From the NCBI RefSeq assembly GCF_009720675.1, contig NZ_WNJO01000016.1, forward strand, positions 1 to 41,849: 41,849 nucleotides of DNA, in the 5' to 3' direction. The stretch is from Secundilactobacillus folii (GTDB taxonomy: Bacteria > Bacillota > Bacilli > Lactobacillales > Lactobacillaceae). A program made the translations under genes and the position numbers. The notes under the pieces were generated by a model that ran no database searches, was not told the DNA's origin, and was given only the letters and a program-made list of their open reading frames with translations. Positions within the stretch are counted from its first letter, which is position 1. Each line of letters begins with the position of its first letter. Shown piece after piece: positions 22,808 through 31,415 of the stretch.

Positions 22808-24247
22808 ATGGCTTATGCAACAATTAATCCTTATAACAATGAAGTCGTTAAAGAATACCCATATGCAACTGAAGAAGAATTGCAAGCTGCTTTAGCAACT
22901 GGTCACGCGCTCTACAAGAAGAACCGTAAACAGCCGATTGCTGAACGAGCAAAGATTTTGCACAACGTAGCAGCTAAATTACGTGAACACTCAGATGAAT
23001 TAGCTCGTGCTTGTACCATTGACATGGGCAAATTACTTCGTGAATCGGAGGGTGAAGTAGAGCTTGTCGCCATCATTGCCGATTGGTTCGCTGACCATGG
23101 TGAAGAGATCATCGCACCCGAAAAGGTTGACACGATTGCCACTGGCCAAGCTGAAATTCGGCACTCTGCAACCGGTATCGTCATGATGGTTGAACCGTGG
23201 AACTTCCCGTACTACCAAATCATGCGGGTCTTCGCGCCAAACTTTATCGTTGGTAACCCAATGATTTTAAAGCACGCTGCTAACACTCCAGCCAGCGCTC
23301 AAATGTTTGCTGACGTTGTCAAGGAAGCCGGTGCTCCAGACGGCGCATTGACTAACTTATTCTTATCCTACGATCAAGTTACCGAAGCCATCGAGGATCC
23401 TCGTGTTCAAGGTGTTGCATTAACCGGATCAGAGCGTGGCGGAACTGCCGTTGCCGGGGCTGCTGGCAAGAACCTGAAAAAGAACACCATGGAACTGGGC
23501 GGCATGGATCCATTTATCGTTCTAGGTGATGCAAACATGGATGACGTTAACAATATTGCATGGCGGGCACGGCTCTACAATACGGGTCAGGTCTGCACGT
23601 CTTCAAAGCGTTTTATCGTGATGGATAACGTCTACGACCAATTTGTCGATGCTTTGAAGGATAAATTCAGTAAGGTGGTTCCAGGAGATCCGCTAGACCC
23701 AGGCACCTCACTTGCACCAATGAATAAAGCATCCGCCAAGGCGAAGTTACAAAAGCAAGTTGATGCTGCGGTTGAAGCCGGGGCCACTGTGGCCTATGGA
23801 AACAAACCCATCGACTTGCCAGGTCAATTCTTCATGCCAACGATCTTAACGGATATTGATAAGAATAATCCGGCTTACAGTCAAGAATTATTTGGCCCGG
23901 TTGCCTGCGTCTACAAAGTTCATTCTGAAGAAGAAGCGATTGATTTAGCCAATGACAACCCATACGGCTTGGGTGGGATCGTCTTCTCCGGCAATGCTGA
24001 TCACGGCGCTGAAGTCGCGGCCCAGATCGAAACTGGCATGGTCTTTGTTAATAACTTCATGTCAACGCTGCCAGAATTACCATTCGGCGGTGTAAAGCTT
24101 TCCGGTTACGGCCGTGAAATGAGCCACATCGGTGAAATGGCCTTCACTAATGATCAACTGATCGTTAAGGCTGACAAACCGAACATGGACAATTTGGCTG
24201 GTGGACTGGTCGCAACGGACCCTGCGCCTGAACCACAACACAGCTAA
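22808..24247 (+). CDS. NAD(P)-dependent succinate-semialdehyde dehydrogenase (Sad/GabD type)
   Basis: 479-residue aldehyde dehydrogenase. Asn132 (EPWNFPYYQ), Lys155 (MILKHAANTP), Glu229 (MELGGMDPFIVLG) and nucleophile Cys263 (NTGQVCTSSKRF) are all present, and the C-terminal PFGGVKLSGYGREMSHIG is typical. The sequence is closest to the short E. coli Sad type and would oxidise succinate semialdehyde or a similar aldehyde to the acid. ATG 22808 follows AGGAGG by 10 nt; the in-frame GTG at 22769 has no site. Likely under carbon catabolite control. Confidence 0.9.
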   Translation: MAYATINPYNNEVVKEYPYATEEELQAALATGHALYKKNRKQPIAERAKILHNVAAKLREHSDELARACTIDMGKLLRESEGEVELVAIIADWFADHGEEIIAPEKVDTIATGQAEIRHSATGIVMMVEPWNFPYYQIMRVFAPNFIVGNPMILKHAANTPASAQMFADVVKEAGAPDGALTNLFLSYDQVTEAIEDPRVQGVALTGSERGGTAVAGAAGKNLKKNTMELGGMDPFIVLGDANMDDVNNIAWRARLYNTGQVCTSSKRFIVMDNVYDQFVDALKDKFSKVVPGDPLDPGTSLAPMNKASAKAKLQKQVDAAVEAGATVAYGNKPIDLPGQFFMPTILTDIDKNNPAYSQELFGPVACVYKVHSEEEAIDLANDNPYGLGGIVFSGNADHGAEVAAQIETGMVFVNNFMSTLPELPFGGVKLSGYGREMSHIGEMAFTNDQLIVKADKPNMDNLAGGLVATDPAPEPQHS

Positions 24248-24283
24248 TCCATTCAAATTGGTAATAAAATAGTTTGATTTCAT

Positions 24284-24322
24284 ATCAGCGTACCCACTTT
24301 TAGCGGGTGCGCTGATTTTTTT
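24284..24322 (+). terminator. Terminator of the semialdehyde dehydrogenase gene
   Basis: ATCAGCGTACCC / GGGTGCGCTGAT stem with one G-U pair, followed by seven T. Confidence 0.9.
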
Positions 24323-24407
24323 GAAAATTCAGTTTGTATTTTAGTCAATCGGTCAAAACCTAAAGCTGATCAAACTAAAATGGGTGTCCATCAACGAGCC
24401 AAAACAC

Positions 24408-24436
24408 TTGTCACAGCAACCGTTCTCCTCTATAGT
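24408..24436 (+). promoter_or_regulatory. ktrBA promoter
   Basis: TTGTCA (24408-24413), 17-nt spacer, TATAGT (24431-24436), about 50 bp before the start of ktrB. I see no recognisable c-di-AMP riboswitch in the short leader. Confidence 0.6.
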
Positions 24437-24484
24437 GTGCTTAGAAGATCAATGTGAATAGACGACATCCGGAGGCGCGGTGCC

Positions 24485-25828
24485 ATGACGAACTTTAAGC
24501 GTAAATCACTATCACTACCCAAAACATTGACGTTGGGCTTTATTGTCATTATTTTGATCGGCACCATTTTACTGAGCCTGCCGCTTGCAACAAAGGGGAG
24601 CCATGCCACCTCTATTCTCGACGCCTTATTTACAGCTACGAGCGCCACCTGCGTCACCGGCTTAACTCTGGTCAATACCGCGCTGCACTGGACTTTATTC
24701 GGTCAGATCGTGATTATGCTACTCATGGAAATTGGCGGTTTAGGTTTTATGACTTTTGCTGTGATGCTATTTTTATTTATGCGCCGCCGCATGCGGCTTT
24801 CCACTCGATTGCTAGCTCAGGAATCACTGAACCTAGATAATCTATCGCAAATTAGCGTCATTAAACTAATTCTATTATTGTCGCTGATTATTCAAGTTGT
24901 CGGAGCGGGCTTGTTATTAATTGATTTTTATCCCCGATTCGGTTTAGTCAAGGGCGCTTGGTTTAGCATCTTCCACGCGGTGTCTGCCTTTTGTAACGGT
25001 GGTTTTGATCTATTTGGCAATAGTTTAGAAGGCTTTGCCAGTGACACGTACCTTCTTTGCATTATGTCAATTTTGATCATTGCCGGCTCGTTTGGCTTTT
25101 TAGTTTGGCAGGATCTGCTGCTTTATCCCAGACGGCATCGCTTATCGTTGCACACCAAGCTAGCTTTGGGAAGCGGCACCGTCATTGGCTGGCTGTCCGT
25201 ATTGGTTTACTTTCTAAGTGAAGATAACCTAGCTCAATTAGACGGTCAGCTATCTTATTTTCATCGATTAGTAAATACGGTCTTTATGGCAATTACACCG
25301 CGGACGGCCGGTCTAATCACACTCCCCTATCAGCACCTTTCAATTGCTGGGATTACCTTTACCATGCTGCTGATGTTTATTGGCGGAACGCCCGGCTCAA
25401 CTGCGGGTGGAGTCAAGACTACCACCATTGGCTTGCTAACTATCCAAAGCCTAGCGACCCTACGTGGCAAACGCGATGCAACCTTTGGTCATCGTCGGTT
25501 CACGCAGGATAACATCTTTCGGGCGCTAACGCTGATTTTTGTCGCGTTTACGATTTTAGCAGTGGCAGTTCTGATTCTGTGTGCGACGCAGCCGTTACCT
25601 AAAAATGGCGGTTTAGAGAAGGTCGGCTTTGAAGTTCTAGCCGCCTTTGGCACAACCGGCATCTCGCTGGGCCTAACGCCACACCTCAACGTATTAGGCA
25701 AGCTTATTATAATGTTTCTCATGTTTATCGGTCGTGTGGGTCTGTATACGGTCATGTTTTCAATCCTCAATGCCAATCGAAAGCAACAGAACTATCGCTA
25801 CCCAGAGGAGAGTGTGCTAATTGGTTAA
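24485..25828 (+). CDS. ktrB: Potassium uptake channel subunit KtrB
   Basis: 447-residue membrane protein of the TrkH/KtrB family with four M-P-M repeats. The four selectivity-filter loops are visible: ATSATCVTGLT (Gly59), AFCNGGFDLFGNS, ITPRTAGLIT and AFGTTGISLG. It forms the dimeric K+ (Na+-coupled) translocation pore, gated by the KtrA ring. GGAGG lies 9-10 nt before ATG. The stop overlaps the next start by 8 bp, so ktrB and ktrA are coupled. Confidence 0.95.
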   Translation: MTNFKRKSLSLPKTLTLGFIVIILIGTILLSLPLATKGSHATSILDALFTATSATCVTGLTLVNTALHWTLFGQIVIMLLMEIGGLGFMTFAVMLFLFMRRRMRLSTRLLAQESLNLDNLSQISVIKLILLLSLIIQVVGAGLLLIDFYPRFGLVKGAWFSIFHAVSAFCNGGFDLFGNSLEGFASDTYLLCIMSILIIAGSFGFLVWQDLLLYPRRHRLSLHTKLALGSGTVIGWLSVLVYFLSEDNLAQLDGQLSYFHRLVNTVFMAITPRTAGLITLPYQHLSIAGITFTMLLMFIGGTPGSTAGGVKTTTIGLLTIQSLATLRGKRDATFGHRRFTQDNIFRALTLIFVAFTILAVAVLILCATQPLPKNGGLEKVGFEVLAAFGTTGISLGLTPHLNVLGKLIIMFLMFIGRVGLYTVMFSILNANRKQQNYRYPEESVLIG

Positions 25829-26513
25829 ACCAGTAAAACGCGAGAACTATGCGGTTATTGGCCTGGGACAGTTCGGCAGTGCGATCTGTCAATCACTGGT
25901 GGAATCCGGCCAAGAGGTCCTGGCCATTGATAGTGACGAGGAACGGGTCAATGAATTCACTAACATCGTTACCCAGGCGGTCATTGCTGATGCCCAGGAT
26001 GAAGATACCTTAAAAGAGCTAGAAATTGGCAGTTTTGACCACGTTTTTATTTCTATCGGTCAAAATATTCAAGCCAGTATCTTGGCAACCCTTCTTTCTA
26101 AAGAATTAGGGGCAAAAGACGTTATTTGTAAAGCTGAAAATGAAAGCCATGCGCGGGTTTTAGAGAAAATTGGCGCAGATCAAATTGTGCGCCCTGAACG
26201 CGATATGGCCCGTCGAATTGTCTTTCATCAACTCCAGCCCAACATTGTTAACTATTTGATGCTTAACGATCAAGTCACAATGGCCGAGATCAAGGTCGAT
26301 AGTCCGGCCTTTATTGGTAGAACTCTTGATGAACTGGAAGTGCGCAATAAGTACCACATTAACGTGGTTGCCATTAAAACCGAGGGAAAAGTTAACTTAT
26401 CCCCCGCTGCTGACGATAAGTTAAAACTTAATGATCTAGTATCTGTAATCGGTGCAACTGAAGATGTGAATCAATTTAATGAAGATGCACAATCTTCCAC
26501 ACCTGATGCTTAA
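25821..26513 (+). CDS. ktrA: Potassium uptake regulatory subunit KtrA (RCK)
   Basis: 230-residue cytoplasmic RCK protein. RCK_N: GLGQFG at 14-19, then LAIDSDEERVNEF with the acidic end of strand 2, which binds nucleotide (ATP/ADP or NAD). RCK_C (about 140-222) includes FIGRTLDELEVRNKYHINVVA, the region that binds c-di-AMP in known KtrA proteins. An octameric ring gates KtrB. Start is TTG 25821 inside the 3' end of ktrB, with AGAGGAG 10 nt upstream. Confidence 0.94.
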   Translation: MVKPVKRENYAVIGLGQFGSAICQSLVESGQEVLAIDSDEERVNEFTNIVTQAVIADAQDEDTLKELEIGSFDHVFISIGQNIQASILATLLSKELGAKDVICKAENESHARVLEKIGADQIVRPERDMARRIVFHQLQPNIVNYLMLNDQVTMAEIKVDSPAFIGRTLDELEVRNKYHINVVAIKTEGKVNLSPAADDKLKLNDLVSVIGATEDVNQFNEDAQSSTPDA

Positions 26514-26562
26514 TTCATGGTATCCTGAAAACTAATGGAAAGTTTTCAAGGAGGTTATTGAT

Positions 26563-27375
26563 ATGGTTAATACATTTCCACAAGCAATGACGATTGCCGG
26601 TTCTGACTGTGATGGTAGCGCTGGGATGCAAGCAGATATGCATACCTTTTTTACCCGGGAAGTCTATGGTATCTCAGTCATGACCACTCTAGTGGCTGGT
26701 AATTCGTATGGCATTCATGCTTCTCACATGCTGCCAACTGATTTTATCGATCAGGAGTTTAAAGACGTTGCAGATGATTTTAAAGTTGGCGCTTGCAAGA
26801 CGGGTATGCTCGCGGATACGACACTGATTCGAGACGTGGTCAAGAACTACCAGCAATACGATTTTGGTCCCATGGTAGTTGATCCAGTCATCATGACTAA
26901 GCACGGTAACATGCTGCTTGAAGAAGAAGCTTACGAAACTATGCGCAACGAACTGATTCCGTTAGCAACCGTGGTCACACCCAACTTCTATGAGACTCAA
27001 AAGATGGCTGAAATGACGCTGAAGTCCGATGATGATTTAGTTAAAGCAGCCCACAAATTACAGGACTTGGGGGCTAAAAACATTATCGCCAAGGGCTATC
27101 ATCAAGACGCCTCGCAAACTGAGGTCCGTGATTATGTGCTCCTCGAAAGTGGTGATGGCTTTTGGTTAACAGAACCTTATCACCACACTGATCACGTCAA
27201 TGGCACCGGCGACTCACTGTCAGCCTGCATCGCAGCAGAACTGGCTAAGGGTGAAACGGTTGAAAATGCCATTCGAACAGCCAAGCGCTTCGTGAACGTT
27301 GCCATTGGCAATCCCATTGACGTTGGTCATAAATTTGGCCCAATCAACCACTGGGCAGCTCAACGAGAAGTATAA
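26563..27375 (+). CDS. ThiD/PdxK-like pyridoxine or hydroxymethylpyrimidine kinase
   Basis: 270-residue ribokinase-fold kinase. TIAGSDCDGSAGMQADMHTF is the ThiD-family substrate region, followed by KTGMLAD, VVDPVI and VVTPNFYE. The anion-hole motif NGTGDSLSACIAA has the catalytic Asp217 seen in pyridoxal kinases, where ThiD usually has Cys (GTGC). It phosphorylates either a B6 vitamer or a thiamin pyrimidine; pyridoxine kinase is slightly favoured. A strong AAGGAGG site precedes ATG. It follows ktrA by 49 bp, possibly co-transcribed. No other thiamin gene is nearby. Confidence 0.85.
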   Translation: MVNTFPQAMTIAGSDCDGSAGMQADMHTFFTREVYGISVMTTLVAGNSYGIHASHMLPTDFIDQEFKDVADDFKVGACKTGMLADTTLIRDVVKNYQQYDFGPMVVDPVIMTKHGNMLLEEEAYETMRNELIPLATVVTPNFYETQKMAEMTLKSDDDLVKAAHKLQDLGAKNIIAKGYHQDASQTEVRDYVLLESGDGFWLTEPYHHTDHVNGTGDSLSACIAAELAKGETVENAIRTAKRFVNVAIGNPIDVGHKFGPINHWAAQREV

Positions 27376-27410
27376 GGCTGTAGAGGATCAACATCATTAA
27401 AAACTAAACT

Positions 27411-27455
27411 ATGAGGTGGTCGATTTTAGCGTTTGAAGTTGACCACCTCATTTAT
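27411..27455 (+). terminator. Terminator of the kinase gene
   Basis: Perfect 11-bp stem ATGAGGTGGTC (27411-27421) / GACCACCTCAT (27441-27451), followed by a T-rich tract. Confidence 0.7.
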
Positions 27456-27521
27456 TTATCCAAACATTCATTTTATTTTGTCACGCCGCTTTGGGGGAAT
27501 CTTGCCATGATTTGATTTCTC

Positions 27522-27549
27522 TTGCATTTCAGAATAGACGTGTTACACT
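27522..27549 (+). promoter_or_regulatory. Promoter of the marR-exporter operon
   Basis: TTGCAT (27522-27527), 16-nt spacer, extended -10 TGTTACACT (TACACT at 27544-27549). Confidence 0.55.
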
Positions 27550-27551
27550 AA

Positions 27552-27597
27552 TTAATTGTTAGCCATCTAGCATAATTTAATTGTTAGTTTGCTAGCA
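27552..27597 (+). promoter_or_regulatory. Duplicated MarR operator candidate
   Basis: Two 21-bp direct repeats (27552-27572 and 27577-27597), 25 bp apart, each begin TTAATTGTTAG and end CTAGCA. Each contains the near-palindrome GTTAG-N4-CTAGC. They start 3 bp after the -10 box, where bound MarR would block transcription. Confidence 0.6.
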
Positions 27598-27621
27598 TTC
27601 TGATTAGAAAGGATTCTTAAA

Positions 27622-28041
27622 ATGACAGACTATGGCAAGATGTTAAAACACGCTACTAATCAAATGAACCGTGCAATGGATCAGTATGCCCGCCAATTTG
27701 GCGTGACCGGCGTGCAAATGTCTATTTTAGACTACTTGGGCTCGCATGGAAACGTCCTGCAGCACGATATTGAAGTTGAATTCGCCATTCAACGCTCGAC
27801 CATGACGGTGACACTGCAGCGTATGGAGAAGGCCGGACTGATTTACCGAACCGAATCGGCGAAGGATGCGCGGCAAAAAACGGTTAATATGAGTGCTAAA
27901 GCTCAGCCAATTCAAAACCGGGCATCAGCGTACATTCAAGGCCAGCAGCAGGCGATGCAACAGAAATTCTCGTCAGCAGAATTACGTCAATTCGAACAGG
28001 TTTTAGAGTATTTTATTAAATTGAATGGGAGTGAGAACTAA
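27622..28041 (+). CDS. MarR-family transcriptional regulator
   Basis: 139 residues, winged helix-turn-helix dimer. Recognition region EVEFAIQRSTMTVTLQRMEK and wing AGLIYRTESAKDARQKTVNM are typical, flanked by dimerisation helices. It probably represses its own operon with the exporter downstream and is released by the exporter's substrate. AAAGGA lies 8 nt upstream of ATG. The next gene begins 2 bp past its stop. Confidence 0.92.
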   Translation: MTDYGKMLKHATNQMNRAMDQYARQFGVTGVQMSILDYLGSHGNVLQHDIEVEFAIQRSTMTVTLQRMEKAGLIYRTESAKDARQKTVNMSAKAQPIQNRASAYIQGQQQAMQQKFSSAELRQFEQVLEYFIKLNGSEN

Positions 28042-28043
28042 GC

Positions 28044-29465
28044 ATGACACAAAAGATGTCAGAAAAAGTATCCCCTAAGGTCATCGGTGCCATCATTGCC
28101 GCCGGACTGATGTCGTTTTGCGGTGTGATCATCGAAACAGCAATGAACATTACCTTTCCAACCCTAATGAAAGAATTTAATGTCACCACTAACTTAGTTC
28201 AGTGGATGACCACGATCTACTTATTAGTGGTGGCCTCAATGGTGCCGTTATCGGCGACCTTAAAAAAACGCTTTAAAATGCGCAGCTTGTTTTTATGTGC
28301 CATTATTTTCTTTATAGCTGGGGTTGTGATTGATTTTGTAGCCACCCAGTTTTGGATGTTGCTCCTGGGCCGAGCCATTCAAGGGTTCGGAACTGGTATT
28401 GCGCTCCCCTTAATGTTTAACATTATCTTGGAACAAGTGCCAATGTCAAAAAGGGGCACAATGATGGGCATTGGCACCATGATTACCGGTGTGGCACCCG
28501 CGATTGGTCCGACGTTTGGTGGCCTGGTGGTGTCAACGTTAGGCTGGCGTGACATCTTCGTCTTTCTCATGCCGCTATTGCTTATTTCCCTTATTTTGGG
28601 CCTGCTATGTATCCAACAAAAAGTGCCCACTCGGTCGGCCTCAATCGATCAGCTCAGTGTCATTCTCATTATCCTGACCTTTTGCGGTTTGATCTTTGGT
28701 ATTAGTAACTTCGGCAGTTTGCCGTTTCTGAGTTGGCAAGTGATTGGAGCACTCGTACTGGGCATCATCGCGTTCATCGCCTTTATTATTCGCAGCCAAC
28801 ACCTGGACGAACCAATTCTAGACATTAAACTATTTAAAAATCGTCGCTTTAACCTGAACTTGTTAGCATTTGCCTTGGTTCAAACGGTTGCCTTGGGACT
28901 TTCCTTTTTACTGCCAAACTACATTCAACTAGTAAATGGCAATACCGCGCTAACGGCCGGATTAATTGTCTTACCTGGTGCAGCCTTAGGTGCGATTATT
29001 GGCCCCTTCAGTGGTCGCATTTATGACGGGATCGGTGCTAAGTTCCCATTGCGTCTAGGTAATTTTCTAGCACTGATCGGTGTCCTTGGTCTGGCACTCA
29101 TGGGCACCCACCTAAGCAACGTTGTCATTTTAGGCTGGTACACCTTCTTTATGTTAGGCATCGGCTTGCACTTTGGTAATCTCATGACAAACGGTCTGAA
29201 AACTATTGATCCGGTGGCAAATAGTGATGGTAACGCGATCTTCAACACCACTCAGCAATTTATGGCCGCCCTCGGGACAAGTATGTCGGCTGCCATTGTG
29301 GCAGCGTCTCAGACTAAGATCAGCAATCAATCTACAGCGACTGCCGTTGGTTCAACACACGCGTTTTTTGTTCTGTTACTATTTCTAATTGGCGAAATGA
29401 TTGCTATTTGGACGATTACACGCCCAACTCGGAATCACAAGTCAGCGACTAAGTCTGCAGAATAA
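28044..29465 (+). CDS. MFS multidrug exporter, DHA2 family
   Basis: 473 residues, about 14 membrane segments. Motifs: NLVQWMTTIYLLVVASM, LLGRAIQGFGTGIALPLMF, MSKRGTMMGIGTMITGVAPA and GPTFGG. It exports drugs or toxic compounds using the proton gradient. Co-transcribed with marR, which suggests substrate-induced expression. Its ribosome site (GGGAGTGAG) overlaps the 3' end of marR. Confidence 0.92.
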   Translation: MTQKMSEKVSPKVIGAIIAAGLMSFCGVIIETAMNITFPTLMKEFNVTTNLVQWMTTIYLLVVASMVPLSATLKKRFKMRSLFLCAIIFFIAGVVIDFVATQFWMLLLGRAIQGFGTGIALPLMFNIILEQVPMSKRGTMMGIGTMITGVAPAIGPTFGGLVVSTLGWRDIFVFLMPLLLISLILGLLCIQQKVPTRSASIDQLSVILIILTFCGLIFGISNFGSLPFLSWQVIGALVLGIIAFIAFIIRSQHLDEPILDIKLFKNRRFNLNLLAFALVQTVALGLSFLLPNYIQLVNGNTALTAGLIVLPGAALGAIIGPFSGRIYDGIGAKFPLRLGNFLALIGVLGLALMGTHLSNVVILGWYTFFMLGIGLHFGNLMTNGLKTIDPVANSDGNAIFNTTQQFMAALGTSMSAAIVAASQTKISNQSTATAVGSTHAFFVLLLFLIGEMIAIWTITRPTRNHKSATKSAE

Positions 29466-29555
29466 TTTAAATTTAGGTCTGATAGCAACAAATCTAGCCT
29501 GGCACTAACTAACACCTTAACCTCTGATAAACAAAATATTCGGTTACTTTTATTG

Positions 29556-29597
29556 AACGGCTAACTTTCTGATTGATTCAGTAGTTTAGCCGTTTTT
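29556..29597 (+). terminator. Terminator of the marR-exporter operon
   Basis: AACGGCTAA (29556-29564) / TTAGCCGTT (29586-29594) followed by TTTTT. The rest of the 303-bp gap (29466-29768) between convergent genes shows nothing I can name. Confidence 0.75.
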
Positions 29598-29768
29598 ATG
29601 TACTATTAATTACTCGAGGCTACTGTCTTTCTACTCTCTAATCGCGCTCCACTTGCCCTAAACCAAGAAAAATCCCCCTTAAATTAACGGATATGACAAC
29701 TTTTCATCCGTTGACCTCAGAAGGATGCTGACTGATTCTAATAGCCATTAAACTAGAATAAGTTTTTA

Positions 29769-30143
29769 TCATTTAAATTTGTCTTCAACTTGTAACCCTT
29801 CATAATCGATCTCTTCATCGACTGCCCCAGATCCGTTCAGCGCCACAACACCGACAACAATCAGGAGAAGTCCAATCACTTGTCCCACTGAGAAAGTTTC
29901 GTGAAATAACACCGCACCCATTGCGGCGGTCAAAATCGTCCCCGCACCTGACCAAAGGCCATATGCGACGCTCAGCGGTACGACTCGCATTGCAAACGAT
30001 AAACTATACAGCATTAGGAGGAATACCGCTATACTAAGCAACGTCCAGAAAAGTTGCGTAAACCCATCCGATAACTTGAGTGCCATCGTGCCGCCAATCT
30101 CAGTAACGATTGCGACGCCCAGTGCAAAATAATATTTGATCAT
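29769..30143 (-). CDS. Small multidrug resistance (SMR) protein, second of a pair
   Basis: 124 residues, four membrane helices. The essential membrane Glu lies in AIVTEIGGTMALKLSDGFTQ, and VAYGLWSGAGTILTAAMGAV is the SMR signature. A cytoplasmic tail of about 20 residues (DEEIDYEGLQVEDKFK) makes it longer than the usual 105-110. Together with the gene 16 bp upstream it probably forms a heterodimeric exporter of the EbrAB/YkkCD kind. AGGTG lies 7 nt before ATG. Confidence 0.9.
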   Translation of the reverse strand: MIKYYFALGVAIVTEIGGTMALKLSDGFTQLFWTLLSIAVFLLMLYSLSFAMRVVPLSVAYGLWSGAGTILTAAMGAVLFHETFSVGQVIGLLLIVVGVVALNGSGAVDEEIDYEGLQVEDKFK

Positions 30144-30159
30144 CAGCTCACACCTCGCA

Positions 30160-30477
30160 TTACATAATATTTAGCATGACCGTCCCTAAAATAATACACG
30201 CAACACCCATGATCTTGGCTCGGTTAAGCCGTTCTCGAAATATAACAACGCCTAAAAAGACCGTGAACAACGTGCCGATAGCGCCCCATAAGGCGTACGC
30301 AACGCCTAGGTCCAGCCACTTTAAGGACTTGGAAAATAAAAATAACGTAATGGTATAGCCAATGACAAGAAGTATCGTTGGTAATAACCGGTGGAAGCCA
30401 TCCGCTTCCTTCAGCATGGAACTGCTGAGAATTTCAAATACGATTGCGGCAAACAAAAATCCGTATCCTAAAAGCAT
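30160..30477 (-). CDS. Small multidrug resistance (SMR) protein, first of a pair
   Basis: 105 residues, four membrane helices. IVFEILSSSMLKEADGF holds the conserved Glu, and GVAYALWGAIGTLFTVFLGVV is the SMR signature. As paired SMR proteins usually do, the two halves probably insert in opposite topologies. The region upstream shows no guanidine riboswitch that I can recognise. The ribosome site is weak (GGGAT 6-7 nt before ATG). Confidence 0.9.
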   Translation of the reverse strand: MLLGYGFLFAAIVFEILSSSMLKEADGFHRLLPTILLVIGYTITLFLFSKSLKWLDLGVAYALWGAIGTLFTVFLGVVIFRERLNRAKIMGVACIILGTVMLNIM

Positions 30478-30549
30478 CCGATCATCCCATTTCTATTAGC
30501 GTTTAGTTACAGTTTACACCTAATTTTAATGCTTAGAATAAACTTTTGC

Positions 30550-30726
30550 TCACCATTTTGATGGATTCCACATCCGCCCATCTAATTCTCCTTGAGCTTG
30601 TTTTAAACGTCGTTGCTGCTCCTCACTTAACTCGGCTAAAGCTAGGTACAACGCCCTTTCTTTAAACTGCGGTGTCTGTGCCGCCAACGCTAGCAATTGT
30701 TGTGTCGCCCATGTTTGTTCAGCCAT
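30550..30726 (-). CDS. 58-residue protein translationally coupled to the quinone reductase
   Basis: 58 residues starting MAEQTWATQQLLALAA and ending DGRMWNPSKW, mostly helical (ALYLALAELSEEQQRRLKQA), soluble and without Cys. ATG 30726 shares one base with the upstream stop (TGATG), and GGAGG lies 7 nt before it inside the upstream gene, so translation is coupled. I do not recognise the family. The tight coupling suggests a role with the flavoprotein. Confidence 0.75.
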   Translation of the reverse strand: MAEQTWATQQLLALAAQTPQFKERALYLALAELSEEQQRRLKQAQGELDGRMWNPSKW

Positions 30727-31415
30727 CAGCTGTCCTCCATATTCTGAATCATTTTCAAATTAGTTTTTAAATCGTTCAAATCGGCTTGATTATTTTTTAG
30801 CTGTTCTAAGATCAACGTTAATTGCTGTTTTTGTTCTGAAGGCTTTTGTGCAATCAGCGACTGGAACTGGGTCGTTAACCAATCAGCTTGAGCTTCAAAA
30901 TGATCTAAGTCTCCTTGAGTCAAATACCGCTGATAATTGATCAATAACTTAGCTTTCTCCGCATCTGTCTGATATCCGAATTGATCGATCACAAAAGTCG
31001 GTAAAAAAACCATTTTAAGCTTATGTGCCAGTGCTTGAAACGGCGTCATTATTTGTGAAACACTAAAATGTTCAGGGGCACCAGCTTTGAAATTCCTGGC
31101 TGGCGAGCCAAGGCTAACTGCAATCCCTAATTCTTTTCCTACGAGGGCCCCTGCCGCCTCCGGATATGCAAATTGACGTGTCAGTACCTGATCGAGCCAA
31201 TTCTTTAAAACTGCCGGCGCACTGTACCAGTAAAGCGGGAATTGTAAGATGATTCGGTCTGCTTGGCGTAATAACCGCTGCTCAGCCGTGATGTTTAACG
31301 GTTCCGCAGTGACTGGATGCCACGTCACACTGGGCAATTCGGCGGCCCGTTTTAAGAACTGCTGCGTGCTTGAATCTGGTAGTTCTGGATGGCCAATAAT
31401 AACGAGTGTTTTGAT
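30726..31415 (-). CDS. NAD(P)H-quinone oxidoreductase-like flavoprotein, apparent ATC start
   Basis: 229 residues from the proposed start. Flavodoxin-2 fold (MdaB/KefF/NQO1 family): strand 1 KTLVIIGHPELPDSSTQQF, then QADRIILQFPLYWYSAPAVL and KNWLDQVLTRQFAYP. It reduces quinones or nitro compounds with FMN/FAD. The first conventional start (TTG 31337) lies after strand 1 and would delete the flavin phosphate loop. The frame reads on upstream to ATC 31413-31415, 7 nt after GGGGG, exactly where homologues begin. A C-terminal helical extension of about 50 residues is Gln/Leu-rich. Either AUC initiates or the start has been lost by mutation. Confidence 0.8.
   Translation of the reverse strand: MKTLVIIGHPELPDSSTQQFLKRAAELPSVTWHPVTAEPLNITAEQRLLRQADRIILQFPLYWYSAPAVLKNWLDQVLTRQFAYPEAAGALVGKELGIAVSLGSPARNFKAGAPEHFSVSQIMTPFQALAHKLKMVFLPTFVIDQFGYQTDAEKAKLLINYQRYLTQGDLDHFEAQADWLTTQFQSLIAQKPSEQKQQLTLILEQLKNNQADLNDLKTNLKMIQNMEDS

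Noticed and set aside
24323-24484. c-di-AMP (ydaO-type) riboswitch ahead of ktrBA
   Set aside because: The transcribed leader after the promoter is only about 40-45 nt and shows no fold of that class.
30478-30549. Guanidine riboswitch ahead of the SMR pair
   Set aside because: Paired SMR genes are often under guanidine riboswitches, but I see neither the conserved loop motifs nor space for the fold.
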